From assembly GCA_020633435.1 (NCBI GenBank), contig JACKDP010000001.1, positions 620,001 to 684,000 of the forward strand: a stretch of DNA of 64,000 bases, in the 5' to 3' direction. The stretch is from Myxococcales bacterium (GTDB lineage: Bacteria > Myxococcota_A > Bradymonadia > UBA7976 > UBA1532). Shown piece by piece: positions 10,025-18,056 of the stretch (the stretch's first letter is position 1; every line of letters starts with the position of its first letter). The notes under the pieces were generated by a model. That model saw nothing but the letters and a program-made list of their open reading frames with translations, had not been told where the DNA came from and searched no databases. The translations under genes and the position numbers were made by a program.

Positions 10025-10633
10025 ATGCTCAACCTGTATCTCGCCGCCCGCAACGGCGGCGCCCTCGACCTGGAGGCGGCCGTGGCCTTCCTCCAGGCGG
10101 AGGGGTTCGTCGGCGACGCCGGCGCGGACGGGGAGCACCCCCCCGGGCCGGGCGTCGCGCGCCTCTTCGACGACAACGCCCACGACGAGCTGCTGCCCGC
10201 CGAGCTGACGTTCGAGGCCCTGCGCGCCGTGGACCGGGGCCGCGCCACGTTCCTGCCCGAGGAGCAGCCCGTCGAGCGGTTCCGCACGCCCCGCTGCACC
10301 CTCTGTGGCGACGACGTGGATCTGGACGACCTGGACCGCGCCCTCGCCGAGATCGCGTTCCGGCCGGTGGGCCGCTTCGGCTACATCTGCCCGTCCTGCC
10401 GCTCGGATCTGGCGGTGAGCGACATCGACTTTGGCCAGCCGACGGTGGTGGCGACCCACTGGATCTACCTGGAGGGCGCGGCCACCAGCCGCCTGAGCCC
10501 GCGCGTCGTGGAGGCCCTGGGGCGGGCCGCGGGGGCCGCCCTCGTGGTGGTGCCCGAGATCCCCGACGACGACGTGGACGAGTGGGTGCCCGTCCGCCAG
10601 CAGCGCCGGCGGCCCGGGAAGTGGAAGCGCTAG
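10025..10633 (+). CDS. Hypothetical zinc-ribbon protein
   Basis: 202 residues, no signal peptide, so probably cytoplasmic. Two CxxC knuckles (C91/C94 and C122/C125, the second in YICPSC) are spaced as in a zinc ribbon. The N-terminal ~80 residues are acidic and the C-terminus is basic (QQRRRPGKWKR). I do not recognise a family. It starts 6 nt after the phospholipase gene and its 3' end overlaps the start of the AcpS-like gene, so it is probably part of one transcript. A role in nucleic-acid or protein binding is only an inference from the ribbon. Confidence 0.7.
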   Translation: MLNLYLAARNGGALDLEAAVAFLQAEGFVGDAGADGEHPPGPGVARLFDDNAHDELLPAELTFEALRAVDRGRATFLPEEQPVERFRTPRCTLCGDDVDLDDLDRALAEIAFRPVGRFGYICPSCRSDLAVSDIDFGQPTVVATHWIYLEGAATSRLSPRVVEALGRAAGAALVVVPEIPDDDVDEWVPVRQQRRRPGKWKR

Positions 10634-11052
10634 CCCGCCTGCTGCCGGCCCTCCGCGCCCAGGCGGGGACGGACGCCGTCGTCGGCATCGGCGTCGACGT
10701 CGTGCAGCTCGCCCGCATCGTCCGCGCCCGCAGCCGCAGCGACCTCATGCGCCACGTCTGCGCCCCCGAGGAGGGCGTCGCCGATCTCGACGACCCCACC
10801 GCCGCCCGCATCTGGGCCGGCAAGGAGGCCATCGGCAAGGCCCTCGGCTCCGGCTTCTGGCAGGACGGGGTGGAGTGGTCGGACGTCCTGCTCGGCCCCG
10901 ACCTGCGCGTGCGCCTGGCCGGCCGGGCCGCCGCCCTCGCCGCCGGCGACCGCTTCGTGGTCGCCTTCGCCGAGGCCGACGGGCACATCCTCGCGGCCGC
11001 CTGGCGCCTGCGCCCTGTGCACCCGCAAGCACCACACGCAGAAACCCCATAG
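10621..11052 (+). CDS. AcpS-like 4'-phosphopantetheinyl transferase
   Basis: 143 residues if read from GTG 10621, which overlaps the upstream stop by 13 nt; GTG 10582 is an alternative giving 13 more residues. AcpS-family signatures are present: VGIGVDVVQLARI near residues 21-33 with the Mg-binding Asp at 26, and WAGKEAIGKALGSG near 65-78 with the second metal-binding Glu at 69. The family moves phosphopantetheine from CoA to a serine of acyl carrier proteins. The middle region is shorter and more diverged than in typical housekeeping AcpS (about 125 residues), so this could be the housekeeping enzyme or one dedicated to a secondary-metabolite carrier protein. Only AT-rich DNA with a palindrome separates it from the symporter. 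Confidence 0.75.
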   Translation: MEALARLLPALRAQAGTDAVVGIGVDVVQLARIVRARSRSDLMRHVCAPEEGVADLDDPTAARIWAGKEAIGKALGSGFWQDGVEWSDVLLGPDLRVRLAGRAAALAAGDRFVVAFAEADGHILAAAWRLRPVHPQAPHAETP

Positions 11053-11068
11053 ATTCAGCCACTCGAAC

Positions 11069-11087
11069 ATTTGTGCATCGCACAAAT
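11069..11087. promoter_or_regulatory. Perfect palindrome, candidate operator
   Basis: ATTTGTGC-ATC-GCACAAAT: a perfect 8-bp inverted repeat with a 3-nt centre in a short AT-rich island of otherwise very GC-rich DNA. It lies just upstream of a -35-like box for the symporter gene. The binding protein is unknown. Confidence 0.5.
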
Positions 11088-11091
11088 ATCG

Positions 11092-11120
11092 TTGATCCCC
11101 GGCCCGCGCTCCCCTACCCT
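11092..11120 (+). promoter_or_regulatory. Candidate sigma70-type promoter for the symporter gene
   Basis: TTGATC (11092-11097), a 17-nt spacer and TACCCT (11115-11120). The -10 is weak. The palindrome ends 4 nt before the -35, the position expected of a regulator site. Confidence 0.45.
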
Positions 11121-11143
11121 CGTCGCCGACGAGGAGGTGCGGC

Positions 11144-12655
11144 ATGGATCGATTGACGCTGGCCTGGCTGGCCTTCGGCCTCTACATGGCGGTGACGGCG
11201 GGCCTGGCCTGGATGGGGCACAAGCGCACGGACTCCCTGGAGTCCTTCGCCGTGGGGCGCCGCGACATGGGCCCGTGGCTGGTGGGCATCACGATGGCCG
11301 CCGCCATGAGCTCGACCGCGACCTTCATCATCAACCCGGGGTTCGTCTACACCCACGGCATCGCGGCCTTCCTGCACTTCGGCGTGGCCATCGGCCTGGG
11401 CATCGCGGTGGCCCTCTGGGTGCTCTCCCTGGGCTTTCGCAAGGCCGGCGTCCAGGACGGCGCCCTCTCCCTGCCCCACTGGATCGGCGCCCGCTTCGGC
11501 AGCAGCGGCCTGCGGGTCTTCTTCGGCGCCCTGAGCCTGCTCTCCATCACCTTCGTCGTGCTCATCGTGGGCGGCGTGCAGATCATGCTGCAGCAGACCC
11601 TCGACCTCTCCGCCAACGCCGCCCTCGCGCTCACCATCCTCTTCGTCTTCAGCTACATCCTGGTGGGCGGCACCTACGCCCACACCTACACGAACACCCT
11701 GCAGGGCCTGCTGATGGTGGGGGTCGCGCTGATCATCCTCGTGAAGACGGCGGCCGTGCTCATCGAGCCCTCGTTCTGGACGGATCTGCAGGCGCGCTTC
11801 CCCCAGCTCCTCGCCCTGGTGAACCCCGCGCCGGTGCCCGTCGAGGCCGCGCCGCCCGCGCTCTTCGGCGATGTGTTCAGCGTGTACGTGGCGGGCGTGG
11901 TCATCGGCTTCGCCGTCGTCTGCCAGCCCCACCTGCTGACGAAGGCGCTCTACCTGAAGCGCGACGAGGACGTGAAGAAGTACGTCGGCGTCACGCTGCT
12001 GGTGACGGCCATCTTCTTCAGCCTGCTGCTGGCCGGCCTCGCTGCCCACGCCACCTTCACCCCCGGCGAGGTCCCCCAGGACCGCATCATGGCCACCTGG
12101 CTCGCGAGCCAGTTCGGCGACGCCTCCTTCGTCCTCATCAGCGTGGCCCTCGTCGCCGCGGGCATGAGCACCCTCGATGGCATCCTGGTGGCCATGAGCA
12201 CCATCGCCGGCAGCGACCTCGTCCTGCCGCTGGTCGAGCGCCGCTGGCTGGCGGGCCGGCCCGCCGAGGCCCGGGCCCGCTTCGGCTGGCGCGCCGGCCA
12301 GGTGACGCTGGTGCTCATGGGCGCCGCGGCCTGGCTCATCTGCCTGCACCCGCCGAAGCTGCTCGGCCTGTTCGGCCAGCTCGGCGTCTACGGCCTCTTC
12401 GCCGGCGCCGTGGGGCCGGTGGTCCTCGCCATCGCCCGCCCCCGCGACGCCCGGCGCTTCCGCCGCGTGGCCCAGGCAACGGCCCTGACGGGCGCCGGCG
12501 GCCACTTCGCCTTGTATCTCGGTGGGTTGCACCCGAACCCGGGCGTCACTGCCACCTGGGCCATCCTGGCCGCCGCCCTCGTCGGCGTGCTCGGCAGCCT
12601 GTGGGTCGTCCGCGCGGGCGCGCCGGCCGCGGCCGCCGCCAACCCCGCGCCCTGA
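11144..12655 (+). CDS. Sodium:solute symporter (SSF family)
   Basis: 503 residues; ATG 11144 has a strong Shine-Dalgarno (GAGGAGG, 6-nt spacing). The protein is hydrophobic with about 12-13 predicted membrane helices. It carries SSF signatures near the N-terminus (FAVGRRDMGPWLVGITMAAA followed by MSST) and a typical helix with VAAGMSTLDGIL. The family couples Na+ influx to uptake of sugars, amino acids, vitamins or organic acids across the inner membrane; sequence alone does not fix the substrate. It appears to be a single-gene unit with its own promoter and candidate operator. Confidence 0.88.
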   Translation: MDRLTLAWLAFGLYMAVTAGLAWMGHKRTDSLESFAVGRRDMGPWLVGITMAAAMSSTATFIINPGFVYTHGIAAFLHFGVAIGLGIAVALWVLSLGFRKAGVQDGALSLPHWIGARFGSSGLRVFFGALSLLSITFVVLIVGGVQIMLQQTLDLSANAALALTILFVFSYILVGGTYAHTYTNTLQGLLMVGVALIILVKTAAVLIEPSFWTDLQARFPQLLALVNPAPVPVEAAPPALFGDVFSVYVAGVVIGFAVVCQPHLLTKALYLKRDEDVKKYVGVTLLVTAIFFSLLLAGLAAHATFTPGEVPQDRIMATWLASQFGDASFVLISVALVAAGMSTLDGILVAMSTIAGSDLVLPLVERRWLAGRPAEARARFGWRAGQVTLVLMGAAAWLICLHPPKLLGLFGQLGVYGLFAGAVGPVVLAIARPRDARRFRRVAQATALTGAGGHFALYLGGLHPNPGVTATWAILAAALVGVLGSLWVVRAGAPAAAAANPAP

Positions 12656-12737
12656 CGCACGTCATCGCAGCCCACGGCGGATTGCCAGCCCGCCCCGAGG
12701 TGGGCCATCATCGCTGGACCCGCCACTGGAGGTGCCG

Positions 12738-13193
12738 ATGAAGCGCTCCCTCGCCATGCCCTTCGTGGTCACGGCGTCCCTTGCCCCCGCGGCCTTCGCC
12801 CAGACGCCCGACCGCATCCAGACGCCGAAGGGCGAGATCGTCCGCGGCCCCAACGGGTACTGCCAGCTCTACGAGCCCGATGGCTGCCCGCGGCCCAAAG
12901 ATGGCGAGGTGCCCCCCCCCTGCAACCCGCCCCCGCCGCAGCACGTCGTCTGCCCCGACGAGCTGCTCGTCGAGGCCGGGCCCAACGAGGTGGTGGTGCC
13001 CATGGGTGATGGCCGCTGCGGGGCGATGCCGAAGAACATGAGCTGCCCGCCCGGCGCCACCTGCAACCCGCCGCCGCCGCGCCCGGTGCGCTGCCCGGCG
13101 CCGGCCGAACCCAAGGCGCCGCCCTCCGACGCGGCTCAGGTGCCGCCGTCCGCCGCCCCGGCGTCGGCTGGCTTCGCCCCGCCCCCGCCCTGA
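12738..13193 (+). CDS. Small secreted Pro/Cys-rich protein
   Basis: 151 residues from ATG 12738, preceded by GGAGGTG. A Sec signal peptide is evident (AMPFVVTASLAPAAFA, cleavage likely after AFA). The mature part has several C-x5-C and CNPPPP elements and a proline/alanine-rich tail. No enzyme motif and no family recognised; a periplasmic or secreted structural protein is the most that can be inferred. The last 58 nt overlap the 3' end of the convergent methyltransferase gene. Confidence 0.7.
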   Translation: MKRSLAMPFVVTASLAPAAFAQTPDRIQTPKGEIVRGPNGYCQLYEPDGCPRPKDGEVPPPCNPPPPQHVVCPDELLVEAGPNEVVVPMGDGRCGAMPKNMSCPPGATCNPPPPRPVRCPAPAEPKAPPSDAAQVPPSAAPASAGFAPPPP

Positions 13194-13687
13194 CGCCGGC
13201 GGGCGACGAACCCGAAATCCTGAGCCAGATCAAGTCTCTCCACGACCTCCAGCCCCGCGTCGTCCAGCGCGCGGAGCAGGCCGTCCACGTCCTCGTGCTT
13301 GAGCACGCTGACGGCCAGGGCGCCCCCCGGCCGCAGCACCCGCGCCAGCTCACGGGCCACCGGCGCCGGATCGAGGAAGTCGATGAGGGCCGTGACGCAG
13401 AGGGCCACGGCGATGCTGCCATCGGCGAACGGCAGGCGGCTCAGGTCGGCCTGCACGCGCGGCCCGCGCCCCTGGCCCAGCATCCCGCGGGAGCGATCCA
13501 GGCCGATGAAGGCCCGGCCGGTGATGCGCCGGGCGAGGCACGTCCCGCACCCCAGGTCCACCGCGGGCGACTCGTCGGGCAGCCGGCTGGCCAGCGCCAC
13601 GATCTTGGGCCGCTGCTGGCCGATGAACGCCGCGTCGTAGCGCGCGGCGAAGCGGTCGTAGCTCTGCTGGAGGACGGCCGGGTTCAT
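13136..13687 (-). CDS. SAM-dependent class I methyltransferase
   Basis: 183 residues. The SAM-binding motif I is clear (AVDLGCGTC), followed by an acidic residue in IGLDRS (motif II region), a motif III-like DLSRLPFADGSIAVAL and the post-core ARVLRPGGALAVSV. This is the Methyltransf_11-type fold; the substrate is unknown. The start ATG (13685-13687) overlaps the stop of the upstream membrane-protein gene by ATGA, so the two are translationally coupled. The low-complexity tail (RRQGGGGAKPADAGAADGGT) lies in the region antisense to the neighbouring gene. Confidence 0.82.
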   Translation of the reverse strand: MNPAVLQQSYDRFAARYDAAFIGQQRPKIVALASRLPDESPAVDLGCGTCLARRITGRAFIGLDRSRGMLGQGRGPRVQADLSRLPFADGSIAVALCVTALIDFLDPAPVARELARVLRPGGALAVSVLKHEDVDGLLRALDDAGLEVVERLDLAQDFGFVARRRQGGGGAKPADAGAADGGT

Positions 13688-14550
13688 CGAGCCCGCTCCA
13701 CCGCCTCCCCGAACGCGGGCCCGAACGGGTGGTTCGCCCGGCGGAAGCGCTCGGCGGCCTCGTCGAGCCGGCCGGCCTGGAAGAGCAGCACCCCGGCGTT
13801 GATGTCGGCCGGGTAGTCGGGCAGGGCCCGCAGCTCGTCGGCCGCCGCCAGCCGGCTCTCCAGGCTGCCCTTCTGCTGCCGCTCCACCTTCCAGCGCAGG
13901 AACCAGATGCGCTCCGGGCCACGCAGGTAGCCGTCCACGGGCAGCCGCTGCCGCAGCGGGGCGATCCAGTGCTGCAGGAAGAGCGCCTGGATGAAGGGCC
14001 GCCAGACGTCGACGACGCGGCCGTCGGCGACGAGCCCCGCCTCCTCGGCCTGGGCCAGGAAGCCGCCGCCGACGTCGAGCCACTCGGCCACCACCGGCGG
14101 GGGGGGATCGATGGCGAGGGCCTCCTTCACCGCGCGCCCCTCGGCCCGGCACCACGCGAGGAGGGCCTCCAGGCGGGTCTGCAGCAGCAGCCCCTGCTGC
14201 CGGCCGAGCTGCACATAGGCCTCGGGCGTGCGCAGCTGGGTGTACTGCCAGGCCGCCTCGACGCGGGTGGCGTGGGCCGCCGCCGCGGCCGATCCCCCCG
14301 TCAGCTCGGCGCGGTTCACCGCGTGGAAGGCCGCGAGCAGCGCGTCGGCGGCCCCCGGCGGCGGGGGCGGCGAGGCCTTGACCTCGGCCTCGTACTCCGC
14401 CCAGGTGGGCCGCTGAAACCCCACCTCCTGCAGGAAGGGCTCGACGCGCCCGCTGCGGTTGACGAAGAAGATCACGGCGGCGCCGAGGACGAGGAGCCCG
14501 ATGGCCGCCACCATGAAGCGGCGCCCACCCGAGGGATGTTCACGAGTCAT
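13684..14550 (-). CDS. Hypothetical single-pass membrane protein with helical repeats
   Basis: 288 residues. A short basic N-terminus is followed by one membrane segment (FMVAAIGLLVLGAAVIFFV, about residues 12-30), so most of the protein faces the periplasm or stays membrane-tethered. The remainder is helical, and its last ~50 residues resemble a TPR-like pair (AGVLLFQAGRLDEAAERFRR). No catalytic motif or recognised family. It is the first gene of a two-gene unit with the methyltransferase. A few in-frame ATG/GTG codons near the start leave the exact N-terminus uncertain by a few residues. Confidence 0.7.
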   Translation of the reverse strand: MTREHPSGGRRFMVAAIGLLVLGAAVIFFVNRSGRVEPFLQEVGFQRPTWAEYEAEVKASPPPPPGAADALLAAFHAVNRAELTGGSAAAAAHATRVEAAWQYTQLRTPEAYVQLGRQQGLLLQTRLEALLAWCRAEGRAVKEALAIDPPPPVVAEWLDVGGGFLAQAEEAGLVADGRVVDVWRPFIQALFLQHWIAPLRQRLPVDGYLRGPERIWFLRWKVERQQKGSLESRLAAADELRALPDYPADINAGVLLFQAGRLDEAAERFRRANHPFGPAFGEAVERAR

Positions 14551-14729
14551 GGTGCCATTGTAGTGGCAGCCACGCGACGGCGCGACCTCCCGGTGGGTGG
14601 TGGGTCAAGCGGGTTGCCGCCAGCCCTGGGCTCGGCCATCCTCCCCGCGTCCCCTGCGCCCGGAGCCGCGCCATCTTCGACACCCCCTACGGCACGCTCA
14701 GCCTGCCCCTCGACGCCGACCTCGATCCG

Positions 14730-17700
14730 GTGGCCCTCGTGGCCGTGGCCGAGGAGCAGCTCGGCGTCCCCGTCCGCCTGCGGGCGGGCGAGACGCGCCT
14801 GCTGCGGCACCTCGCGCGGGACGTGCAGTGGTTCTCCCGGGCGGGGCGCCTGTCCATCATCGTCGGCGACTGGACGCAGCGCGAGCGGCTCGAGCTGCCG
14901 ATGACCGCGTGGCAGCGGCACGGCCTGCGCGCCCTCGTCCCCATGGACGGCCAGGCCCCCACGCTCGGCCTCGTCGCCATCGCGCTGGTCGTGGCCTGGC
15001 AGGACCCCGCCCAGCAGGCCCGCCTCGAGCCCGGCCGCTGGCGCCGGGCCCTGGCCGGGCTCGAGCGCCCCGAGGCCGCCCCGGCCGCGGAGGAGCCCCC
15101 GGCCCCGGGGACGATCCAGGTGGTCCTGCAGCCGCTCGACGCGGCGGAGCCCGATCCCCTGGCGCCCGTGCTCGGCGCTGTCTCCATCGAGCTGGTCCCC
15201 TCCAGCCGGCGCACGGGGGCCCCCCTCAAGCCGCGCCCGGCGCCGCGGTCCCTGGCGGCCATCGAGCGGAAGGTGCAGCTCTCCGAGGGCGACCGCCGCC
15301 TGTGCCGCCTGGCCGAGCAGCGCCGCCTGCTGGGGCACATCCAGATCTACAAGTACGCGGGCTCTTCGACGGTGGACGACGAGGTGCGGCGCCTGGACGA
15401 GGAGATCCTGCGGTCCCTCGCCGACGTCTCGGCCGTCCGCTTCGGCGACGAGCCGCTGCGCGTCGATCCCGAGCCCTGGCGGCCGCGGCTGGCGGTGACC
15501 GATGGCGCCGACGGCGGGCTGGATCTCGCGTTCGCCGAGGTGCCCCGGGCGCTGTACCCGGTGGGCGCGGGCTTCGTGGTGCTCCAGGACCGGCTGCGGC
15601 CGGTCGCGGCGGACGTGCCGACGGCGACGCTGATGCTCCTGAACCGGGGACTCCCGCCCGTGCCTGCGTCGGAAGTGCCGGCTTTCGTTACCGATTTCGT
15701 CGCGCGCGCTGCCTTGCCCATCGAGCTGCGGGCCCGCTCCCTCGGCGTGCTCCGGCGGCCCCCGACGCCGCGCCTGCTGCTCACGGACAGCGGCGACGCC
15801 CTCGAGGTGGCCGTGCGCTTCGGCTATGGCGAGGTGGAGATCACCCCCGACGCCGAGGCCGAGGTGCTGCGGGCCGCCGACGGGCGCCTCATCCAGCGTG
15901 ACCGGGCGGCGGAGCGGGCGGCCCTGGCCCAGCTCGCCCCGCTGCTGCCACGCCTGCCCCCCGTGCAGCTCACCGGCGAGGCCGCGCTGGACTTCCTGCT
16001 CGACGGCCTGGGGGCCCTCGACGACTGGAGCATCTTCCTCGACGAGCGCGTCCGCCAGCGCCGCCCCCGCGGCACGGTGACGGTGGGCGCCCGCGTCGAG
16101 ACGGGCAGCGACTGGTTCGATCTGCAGGTGGACTTCGCCCTGGAGGGCAAGGCCGTCAAGACGGATCAGGTGCTCGCCGCCTGGGCCGAGGGGCGCCGGT
16201 ACGTCGAGCTGTCCGACGGCCGCGTCGCGCGCCTGCCGGGCGAGTGGCTGCGCCGACACGGCGGCGCGGTGGGCGAGCTGGAGGAGCTGCGCCAGGGCGG
16301 CCGCATCGGCGTCTTCGCGGCCCCCCTCGCGGCGGGCCTGCTGGCCGAGATCGGCGGCGATCGCGTGGCGGCCCTGCGGACGCTGGCCGAGCGGCTGGAG
16401 GCCTTCGACCGGGTGCCGGAGCGCGCCCTGCCCCCCGGGCTGAACGCCGAGCTGCGCGACTACCAGCACCGCGGCTACCGCTGGCTCTGCGCCCTGCACG
16501 ACCTCGGCCTGGGCGGCATCCTCGCGGACGACATGGGCCTCGGCAAGACGGTCCAGACCCTCGCGTTCCTGCTGGAGGTGCACCGGACGCCGGGCGCGCC
16601 CTCCCTGGTCGTCGCCCCCACCTCCGTCGTGCCCAACTGGGCCCAGGAGGTCGCCCGCTTCGCCCCTGGCCTGCGCGTGGCGGTGCACCACGGGGCCGGC
16701 CGCGGCGAGCCGCCCGCCGACGTCGACCTCGTCATCACCAGCTACGCCCTGCTGCGCGTCGACCAGGCCCACCTCGTCCCCCGGACGTGGCGGGTGGTGG
16801 TGCTCGACGAGGCCCAGGCCATCAAGAACCCGGGCGCCCAGATCGCGCGCCTGGCCCGCAGCCTCACGGCGGCCACCCGGCTCACCCTCACCGGCACGCC
16901 GGTGGAGAACCACCTCATCGAGCTGTGGAGCCAGTTCCAGTTCATCGCGCCGGGGTTCTTCGGCAACAAGGCCGCCTTCGGCCGCCGGTACGCCAACCCC
17001 GTCCAGCGCCACCAGGACGAGGTGGCCCTGGCCGCCCTCCGCCGCCGCATCCGGCCGTTCGTGCTGCGCCGCCTCAAGGACGAGGTGGCCCGCGAGCTGC
17101 CGCCCCGCCAGGAGCAGATCATCTACTGCGAGCTGGGGCCGGCCCAGCGCCAGCTCTACGAGAAGATCCGCGAGACGTGGCGCGCCACCGTGCTCGGCGC
17201 CGTGGACGCCCGCGGGGTGGGCGGCGCGACGCTGCAGGTCCTGGAGGCCCTCATGCGGCTGCGCCAGGCCTGCTGCGATCCGCACCTGCTGCCCTCGACC
17301 GAGGCGGCGGGCGTCGAGGCCGCGGCCAAGCTGGACCGCCTGATGGAGCTGGTGGACGCCCTCGTCGAGGAGGGCCACCGCGCCCTCGTGTTCAGCCAGT
17401 GGCCCTCGCTGCTCAAGCGGGTGGAGCCCCGCCTGAAAGCCAGGAAGATCAGCTACTTGTACCTGGATGGCTCGACGAAGGAGCGCGGCGATCTGCAGAC
17501 GCGCTGGAACGCCGACGACGGCCCGCCGGTGTTCCTCATCAGCCTGAAGGCGGGCGGCACGGGCATGAACCTCGTGGGCGCCGACCACGTGATCCACCTC
17601 GATCCGTGGTGGAACCCGGCCGTCGAGCAGCAGGCCACGGATCGCGCCCACCGCATCGGGCAGACGCGGCCCGTGCTCGTCTACAAGCTCGTCGCGCGCG

Positions 17701-18056
17701 GCACCGTCGAGGAGAAGATCCTGGAGCTGCAGGCCCGCAAGCGCTCCCTGGCCGAGGCCACGGTGGACGCCGAGCGCATGGTGGTGGACGCCCTGACGCG
17801 GGCGGATCTGGAGGCCGTCTTCGCCGTCGCGGGCGAGGCCGCCCTGGCCGACGACCTGGACGAGCCCGACGAGGACGGCCTGCCGGCGGCCGTCGTGGCG
17901 CTGCTCATCAGCGACGGCTACGTGAGCGAGGCCAGCGTCGCCGAGGTGCTGGGGGTGGCCGACCACGTGGCCGACGCCCTGCTGCGGGGCTGGGTGAAGG
18001 ACGGCCTGCTCATCGGCGGCGGGCGGACCCGCGCCCGGCACTACCGCCGACCCTGA
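14730..18056 (+). CDS. SNF2-family DEAD/DEAH helicase (HepA-like)
   Basis: 1,108 residues from GTG 14730. The C-terminal half is a complete SNF2 motor: ILADDMGLGKTVQT (Walker A, near residue 600), VVAPTSVVPNW, LDEAQAIKN (DEAQ box, near 693), LTGTPVENH, then the helicase C domain with SLKAGGTGMNL, HLDPWWNPAVEQQATDRAHR and IGQ. Such proteins use ATP to translocate on double-stranded DNA and remodel protein-DNA or polymerase complexes. The N-terminal ~550 residues are family-specific and not recognised. The start is doubtful: GTG 14730 has no Shine-Dalgarno, while a good GGAG lies 7 nt before an in-frame ATC at 14673. The 3' end overlaps the convergent gene by 47 nt. Confidence 0.9.
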   Translation: MALVAVAEEQLGVPVRLRAGETRLLRHLARDVQWFSRAGRLSIIVGDWTQRERLELPMTAWQRHGLRALVPMDGQAPTLGLVAIALVVAWQDPAQQARLEPGRWRRALAGLERPEAAPAAEEPPAPGTIQVVLQPLDAAEPDPLAPVLGAVSIELVPSSRRTGAPLKPRPAPRSLAAIERKVQLSEGDRRLCRLAEQRRLLGHIQIYKYAGSSTVDDEVRRLDEEILRSLADVSAVRFGDEPLRVDPEPWRPRLAVTDGADGGLDLAFAEVPRALYPVGAGFVVLQDRLRPVAADVPTATLMLLNRGLPPVPASEVPAFVTDFVARAALPIELRARSLGVLRRPPTPRLLLTDSGDALEVAVRFGYGEVEITPDAEAEVLRAADGRLIQRDRAAERAALAQLAPLLPRLPPVQLTGEAALDFLLDGLGALDDWSIFLDERVRQRRPRGTVTVGARVETGSDWFDLQVDFALEGKAVKTDQVLAAWAEGRRYVELSDGRVARLPGEWLRRHGGAVGELEELRQGGRIGVFAAPLAAGLLAEIGGDRVAALRTLAERLEAFDRVPERALPPGLNAELRDYQHRGYRWLCALHDLGLGGILADDMGLGKTVQTLAFLLEVHRTPGAPSLVVAPTSVVPNWAQEVARFAPGLRVAVHHGAGRGEPPADVDLVITSYALLRVDQAHLVPRTWRVVVLDEAQAIKNPGAQIARLARSLTAATRLTLTGTPVENHLIELWSQFQFIAPGFFGNKAAFGRRYANPVQRHQDEVALAALRRRIRPFVLRRLKDEVARELPPRQEQIIYCELGPAQRQLYEKIRETWRATVLGAVDARGVGGATLQVLEALMRLRQACCDPHLLPSTEAAGVEAAAKLDRLMELVDALVEEGHRALVFSQWPSLLKRVEPRLKARKISYLYLDGSTKERGDLQTRWNADDGPPVFLISLKAGGTGMNLVGADHVIHLDPWWNPAVEQQATDRAHRIGQTRPVLVYKLVARGTVEEKILELQARKRSLAEATVDAERMVVDALTRADLEAVFAVAGEAALADDLDEPDEDGLPAAVVALLISDGYVSEASVAEVLGVADHVADALLRGWVKDGLLIGGGRTRARHYRRP

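Noticed and set aside
7661..10459. Long minus-strand frame opposite the phospholipase D gene
   Set aside because: No domain or motif; the plus strand has two complete HKD motifs.
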